The notes under the pieces: model-generated
The model's database searches: none
What the model saw: only the letters and a program-made list of their open reading frames with translations
Told to the model about the DNA's origin: nothing
Shown here: positions 60,299 to 64,000 of the stretch, one piece after another
Layout: each line of letters begins with the position of its first letter
How positions within the stretch are numbered: the stretch's first letter is position 1
Translations under genes and position numbers: made by a program
Assembly (NCBI GenBank): GCA_039545355.1
Contig: BCJJ01000014.1
Location: 747,914-811,913 of the forward strand
Direction of reading: 5' to 3'
Length of the DNA: 64,000 nt
DNA from: Trichosporon coremiiforme
Taxonomy: Eukaryota; Basidiomycota; Tremellomycetes; Trichosporonales; Trichosporonaceae

Positions 60299-63160
60299 TT
60301 AAAGGGTGCGCGGCACCTCGAAGGTCTGGAAGGAGATGATCTCGTCGCCCTCGCGAATGTCCTGGAAGCCCTCGATAGCGATACCGCATTCCGTTCCCTT
60401 GCGCATCTCCTGCACGTCCTTCTTGACGTGCTTGAGGGCCTCCATCTTGCCCTCGAAGATCATCTTGCGCTCCGGGCCGCGAAGCACGCGCACACCCTCG
60501 TTGCGCATGATGACGCCATTCGCGACCTTGCAGCCTGCGATACGCTTGATCTCCTTCTTCCCCATCTTGATGTCGAAAAGCTGCTGCACGACCGCCTCGC
60601 CGAGCACACGAGTCTCGATCGCGGGAGGCAGGAGCGCAGCCACACGCGTGCGCACGTCCTCGATCAGACGGTAGATAACTCGCTCAGTCAGGACAGGCAC
60701 GCCCATCTCCTTCGCCTCCTGCTGGAGAGAGCGGGCGCACTCAACGCTGAAACCGATGACGACGCCCTCGGCCGCCTCGGCCAGCGCAATGTCGCTCTCA
60801 TGCACGTCGCCCACACCCGTGTGGATAATCTTGACACCGGCCTCCTTGTTGCCGATGTCCTGGAGGGAGCCGACGACAGCCTCGACCGTACCGCTCACGT
60901 CGCCCTTGATGACGAGGCGGAGTTCTTTTCGTCCGGCAGCCTTGGCATCCTCAGCCGCTCGGCGCGCGGCGTGAAGTGCCTTGGTGACACTGTCACCGGC
61001 CGCCTTGGCCTCCTGAACACGCTCGGCGAGATGGGCAGCGACCTCGCGGTCCTCGGCACGCTTCTCGTTGATCGCATCGATCTCGGCGGCCATCTTGATC
61101 CGCTCGGTCTCGCGCTGTCGGTTCGTGACACACCGCTTCGCATCCTCCTCCTTCTGCGCCTCGAGCAGCTGCGTGCCCGCCTCCGGGACTGAGCGCCAGC
61201 CGCTAATGGACACGGGCGTGCCGGGACCAGCGCTCTGGACAATGTTGCCGTTCGCGTCCATCATTTGACGCACTCGGCACCAGGTCTGGCCGGCCACGAT
61301 GAGAGAGCCACTCTTCAGCGTGCCGCGCGACACAAGCACAGTGCCAATAATACCGCGTCCGGGGTCGACGTTCGACTCGAGCACCCAGCCCTCGGCCTGT
61401 CCATCCTCACGAGCACGCAGCTCGCGAAGCTCGGCCATCGTCGACAGCGTCTCCGTCAGGTCATCGAGACCAAGACCGGTCAGACCCGACACGCGAACGG
61501 CAGGAACGTCGCCGCCATCCTCCTCGAGAATAATCCCCTCGGCACCGAGCTCCTGCTTGACGCGGTCGATGTCGACAAGCGGCTTGTCGCACTTGTTGAT
61601 GGCAACAATGAGTCCGACCTGCTCACCGGCGGCAGCGACAAGGTTGATAACCTCCTTCGTCTGCGGCATGACACCGTCATCGGCGGCGACTACCAGCACA
61701 ACGAAGTCGGTGATGGACGCTCCTCGCGCACGCATGCCCGTGAACGCGGCGTGTCCGGGCGTGTCGAGGAAGGTGATCGTGGCGTCCGAGTCAGTGGCTG
61801 ACGACGAAATGGCGGACAAAGGCACGGAGAAGGCACCGATGTGCTGTGTGATACCTCCCGCCTCGCCAGCTGCAACCGAAGTCTTACGCAGCGAGTCGAG
61901 AAGAGTCGTCTTGCCGTGGTCGACGTGACCCATGATCGTAACCACGGGAGGACGCAGCGGGCACTTCGAAAGATCCAATTCAGGCCTGGATTGTCAGCTA
62001 CGCCCGGCGATCTTCGAAGCTACTTACTGAGGGTAAAGGTCGAAGCCCTTATCCGAGTCGAGGACGGGCTCACGGTTAAACTCGAGCGCAAGTTCGAAAG
62101 CCTGGTCCGAGTTCAGGAAGTAGTCCGCACGGAGCTGCTCGTCCTTCATACCGATCTGGCGCATCTTGTTCTGCAGGCGGGGCAGTCGAAGGTTCATTTT
62201 GGCCGCGAGCTGCGAGACTGTGATCGTGGTCGGAATGTGGACCTCGCGCAGCATTCGCCTCTTCGTCTCGGCAGCCGCCTTAGCTTCAGCCTTCTCCTTA
62301 GCCTCTCGCTCGGCCTTGCGCTTCTTCTCCAGCTTCATTTGCTCGAGGAGCAGGGCAGCCTCTTCATCCTCATCCATGACCATGAACTCGCGTCTCTCAC
62401 GGTCGCGGTCCTTGAAGGCGCTCTTGGCGTTCTTGCCCTTCCCCTTCGGGCTACGGTGGTGCTCGGGGCCAGGGATCTCCAGCTCTCCGCCGATTTCCTT
62501 CAGCAGCGACCGCGACTCACGACCGAATCGTTCGTGGCGCGGCTTTCCACGCCGGTGGTGGCCAGCGTCCTCCTCCATCATGCCGGCAGGGGGGATCCAG
62601 TTGTCGTTGACTTGCGGGGCCGCTTCCACAACCTTCTCCTTCTCCGCAGCCCGTCTTTGCGTACCGGTTGGCGTCAACACGTCCGGGCCGGTGCTCCTGG
62701 AAGCACGCGAGCCGCGTCCACCAAGGCCCCAGCCGTCTCGGTTTGCCGTGTCGTTGCTTCGAGGAGCTCGTCGGCCAGCCTGTCCGGAGGGTTCGCGGTC
62801 ACCATCGGCGTTGTTCCGTCGGGGACCTCTGTTGTTGTTGCGGTTGCCCCGAGGCGGGCCGTCGATGCCATCGTTTTGACGATCGTTCTGGCGACGATTC
62901 CTCGGCAGAGCGCTTCCCCAATCTCGTGCAGCAGGAGGCTTTCCCCAGTCACGAGCAGGAGGGGGTGATCCCCAGTCGCGAGCCGGAGGCGGCGTTCCCC
63001 AATCGCGGGCAGGGGGTGGTTTGCCCCAATCGCGGGCGGCGGGCGGAGCGCGTTCCTTCAAGACAACCGGCGTTGTCGAGATGGATCGGTCCGCTCCAGC
63101 GTAGTACGCTAACCGCGCTTTTATGAGCGTACTCCGGGTCGATGTTCGCAGCATGCTCAT
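60299..63160 (-). CDS. IFM1: Mitochondrial translation initiation factor IF-2
   Basis: GTPase that brings initiator tRNA to the mitochondrial small ribosomal subunit. Two exons with one 44-bp intron near 62023-61980, about 930 residues. The N-terminus (MSMLRTSTRSTLIKARLAYY) is a mitochondrial presequence. It is followed by five copies of a nine-residue repeat (ARDWGxPPP type, about residues 40-85), Asn/Arg-rich disorder and a charged helix. The IF2_N-like segment TITVSQLAAKMNLRLPRLQNKM comes next (its first part shown). The GTPase domain has G1 GHVDHGKT, G2-region GGITQHIG, G3 DTPGHAAF and G4 NKCD, then IF2 domains II to IV ending EIISFQTFEVPRTL. The start is the first ATG of the frame (63160). 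Confidence 0.94.
62915..63045 (-). repeat. 27-bp coding tandem repeat in the mIF2 leader
   Basis: Five RDWG motifs spaced exactly 27 bp apart encode the nonapeptide pattern ARDWG-(K/T/S)-PP-(P/A). Copies differ by a few bases. It lies in the disordered region between the presequence and the GTPase. Confidence 0.9.
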
Positions 63161-63417
63161 GACGATGGGTGCAGACCACAAAAGTCCATTTTCGGCGCAT
63201 TCGGGTCGTCACCGCGGATGGAAAGTGGAGGTCTTAATGTCACGTGATAGTTCCCACGAGGCACAATTTGCCACCGAGATGACTGGACATGACGGAGCTC
63301 TGAAGTCATGACTAGAAACTGAGTGAATAGTACGCTCCATCGCACCCTCATCTCAACATCGTTGATCATTGTCGAGCAGCCAGCACTGCACGCATCTGAG
63401 ATACCCACATAGTCGCC
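63161..63417. promoter_or_regulatory. Compact divergent promoter of IFM1 and RNR2
   Basis: Only 257 bp separate the two start codons, so regulatory DNA must be shared or very short. A CACGTG box sits in the middle. No ACGCGT (MluI cell-cycle box) was found, although RNR genes are often cell-cycle controlled in fungi. Confidence 0.6.
63241..63246. promoter_or_regulatory. CACGTG box in the IFM1/RNR2 promoter
   Basis: CACGTG in TGTCACGTGATAG, about 80 bp from the IFM1 start and 170 bp from the RNR2 start. The binding factor is inferred only. Confidence 0.35.
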
Positions 63418-64000
63418 ATGGCGACTGCCGCCCACCTATCACATCCCCACCAGCACCTTTTGTCCCGATCAACGCCACTCTCCCGTAGAACCTCCTCCTC
63501 TTCGATCGTATCGACTGCCACCAGCAAGTACGACACCGAGGAGATCGAGCGCATCAACCAGACCCAGCGACCTCTCTATGACCATCTGAACTTGGACAAG
63601 AGGATGGAACGTTTAGAGGTCGACGATGGTCGACGCAACGGCACGATCGCGAAGTCGCCTCTCGCTGTCACCTCGCCGCTACCCGAGACGCAAGTGACAT
63701 CGGTGGCCGAGGAATCCGAGGAAAATGGCCCCACGAAGTCGGAGAAGGAACCATCCACCTCCGTGGTGACTCGGAAGTTCCCCGAGGAGGAGGACGAGGA
63801 CATTCTCCGCGAGACCAGCGACCGCTTCGTTCTGTTTCCGATCAAGTACCGGGATATTTGGCTTGCGTACAAGCAGGCTCAGGCAAGCTTCTGGACAGCA
63901 GAAGAGCTGGACTTGGCGAAGGACTTGTATGATTGGAACGAGCGGATGAATGAGCGAGAGCGCTTCTTCATTCTTCGTAAGTACACTCCGTATTTTCTGG
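63418..64000 (+). CDS. RNR2: Ribonucleotide reductase small subunit (class Ia R2), 3' truncated by window
   Basis: First exon of the diiron-tyrosyl radical subunit that, with R1, makes deoxyribonucleotides. The start is ATG 63418 ([13 protein letters not shown]). A Ser/Thr-rich N-terminal tail of about 120 residues, longer than in yeast Rnr2, precedes the conserved core: [20 protein letters not shown], then [18 protein letters not shown] with the first iron-ligand Asp, and [10 protein letters not shown]. The exon probably ends at 63976 before GTAAGT (phase 1); a His codon would be rebuilt at the junction, as in the family's FFI-x-H. The remaining ligands and the radical Tyr lie outside the window. 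Confidence 0.93.
   Translation, partial: MATAAHLSHPHQHLLSRSTPLSRRTSSSSIVSTATSKYDTEEIERINQTQRPLYDHLNLDKRMERLEVDDGRRNGTIAKSPLAVTSPLPETQVTSVAEESEENGPTKSEKEPSTSVVTRKFPEEEDEDILRETSDRFVLFPIKYRDIWLAYKQAQASFWTAEELDLAKDLYDWNERMNERERFFILRKYTPYFL

Overview
The window is nuclear DNA of a GC-rich, intron-bearing fungus. Coding exons favour C or G at third positions. Introns are mostly 35-70 bp, with GTRNGT donors, CTGAC or CTAAC branch-like motifs and AG acceptors, and genes lie on both strands without operons. The gene set includes a urease, a vacuolar pepsin, a PalB/Rim13 calpain, a GH5_12-type glucosidase, a Zn(II)2Cys6 regulator and a LysM secreted protein. This fits a basidiomycete yeast, probably Tremellomycetes and possibly Trichosporonales; that placement is inference from intron style and gene content.

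Layout. 1-2.8 kb: the 3' part of an extended SDR reductase, then a coiled-coil gene whose frame is broken twice. 2.8-5.9 kb: an intergenic stretch holding one tRNA-Arg(ACG). 5.9-14.6 kb: delta-1-pyrroline-5-carboxylate dehydrogenase (PUT2), the RIM13 calpain, and a GH5 steryl-glucosidase/glucocerebrosidase-like enzyme that is divergent from RIM13. 16.6-27.3 kb: urease, a single-pass membrane protein, an intronless metallo-beta-lactamase-fold hydrolase and a Zn2Cys6 transcription factor. 27.3-36.9 kb: a gene-poor stretch whose only credible coding trace is a spliced zinc-finger-like model near 35.5-36.1 kb. 36.9-48.2 kb: vacuolar aspartic protease, carnitine acyltransferase, dynamin-related DNM1 and fumarase. 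50.5-56.6 kb: a six-finger CCCH protein, then a two-LysM secreted protein bracketed by two inverted tRNA-Met genes. 57.5-64 kb: methylcrotonoyl-CoA carboxylase beta, mitochondrial IF2, and the start of the ribonucleotide reductase small subunit.

Functions that fit together. Several genes serve mitochondrial metabolism and maintenance: PUT2, fumarase, MCC beta, mIF2, carnitine acyltransferase and DNM1. Urease and PUT2 both release usable nitrogen or carbon from nitrogen compounds. RIM13 is the alkaline-pH signalling protease. I found no multi-gene defence system, CRISPR array, intact transposon or clear biosynthetic cluster. The most unusual points are the broken coiled-coil gene with a (GC)n run at one break, the hidden zinc-finger-like gene, the LysM gene between inverted intron-containing tRNA-Met genes, a tandem nonapeptide repeat in the mIF2 leader, a split fumarase presequence with a second in-frame start, and an Asp-Pro-Gly where calpains usually have Asn-Pro-Trp in RIM13.
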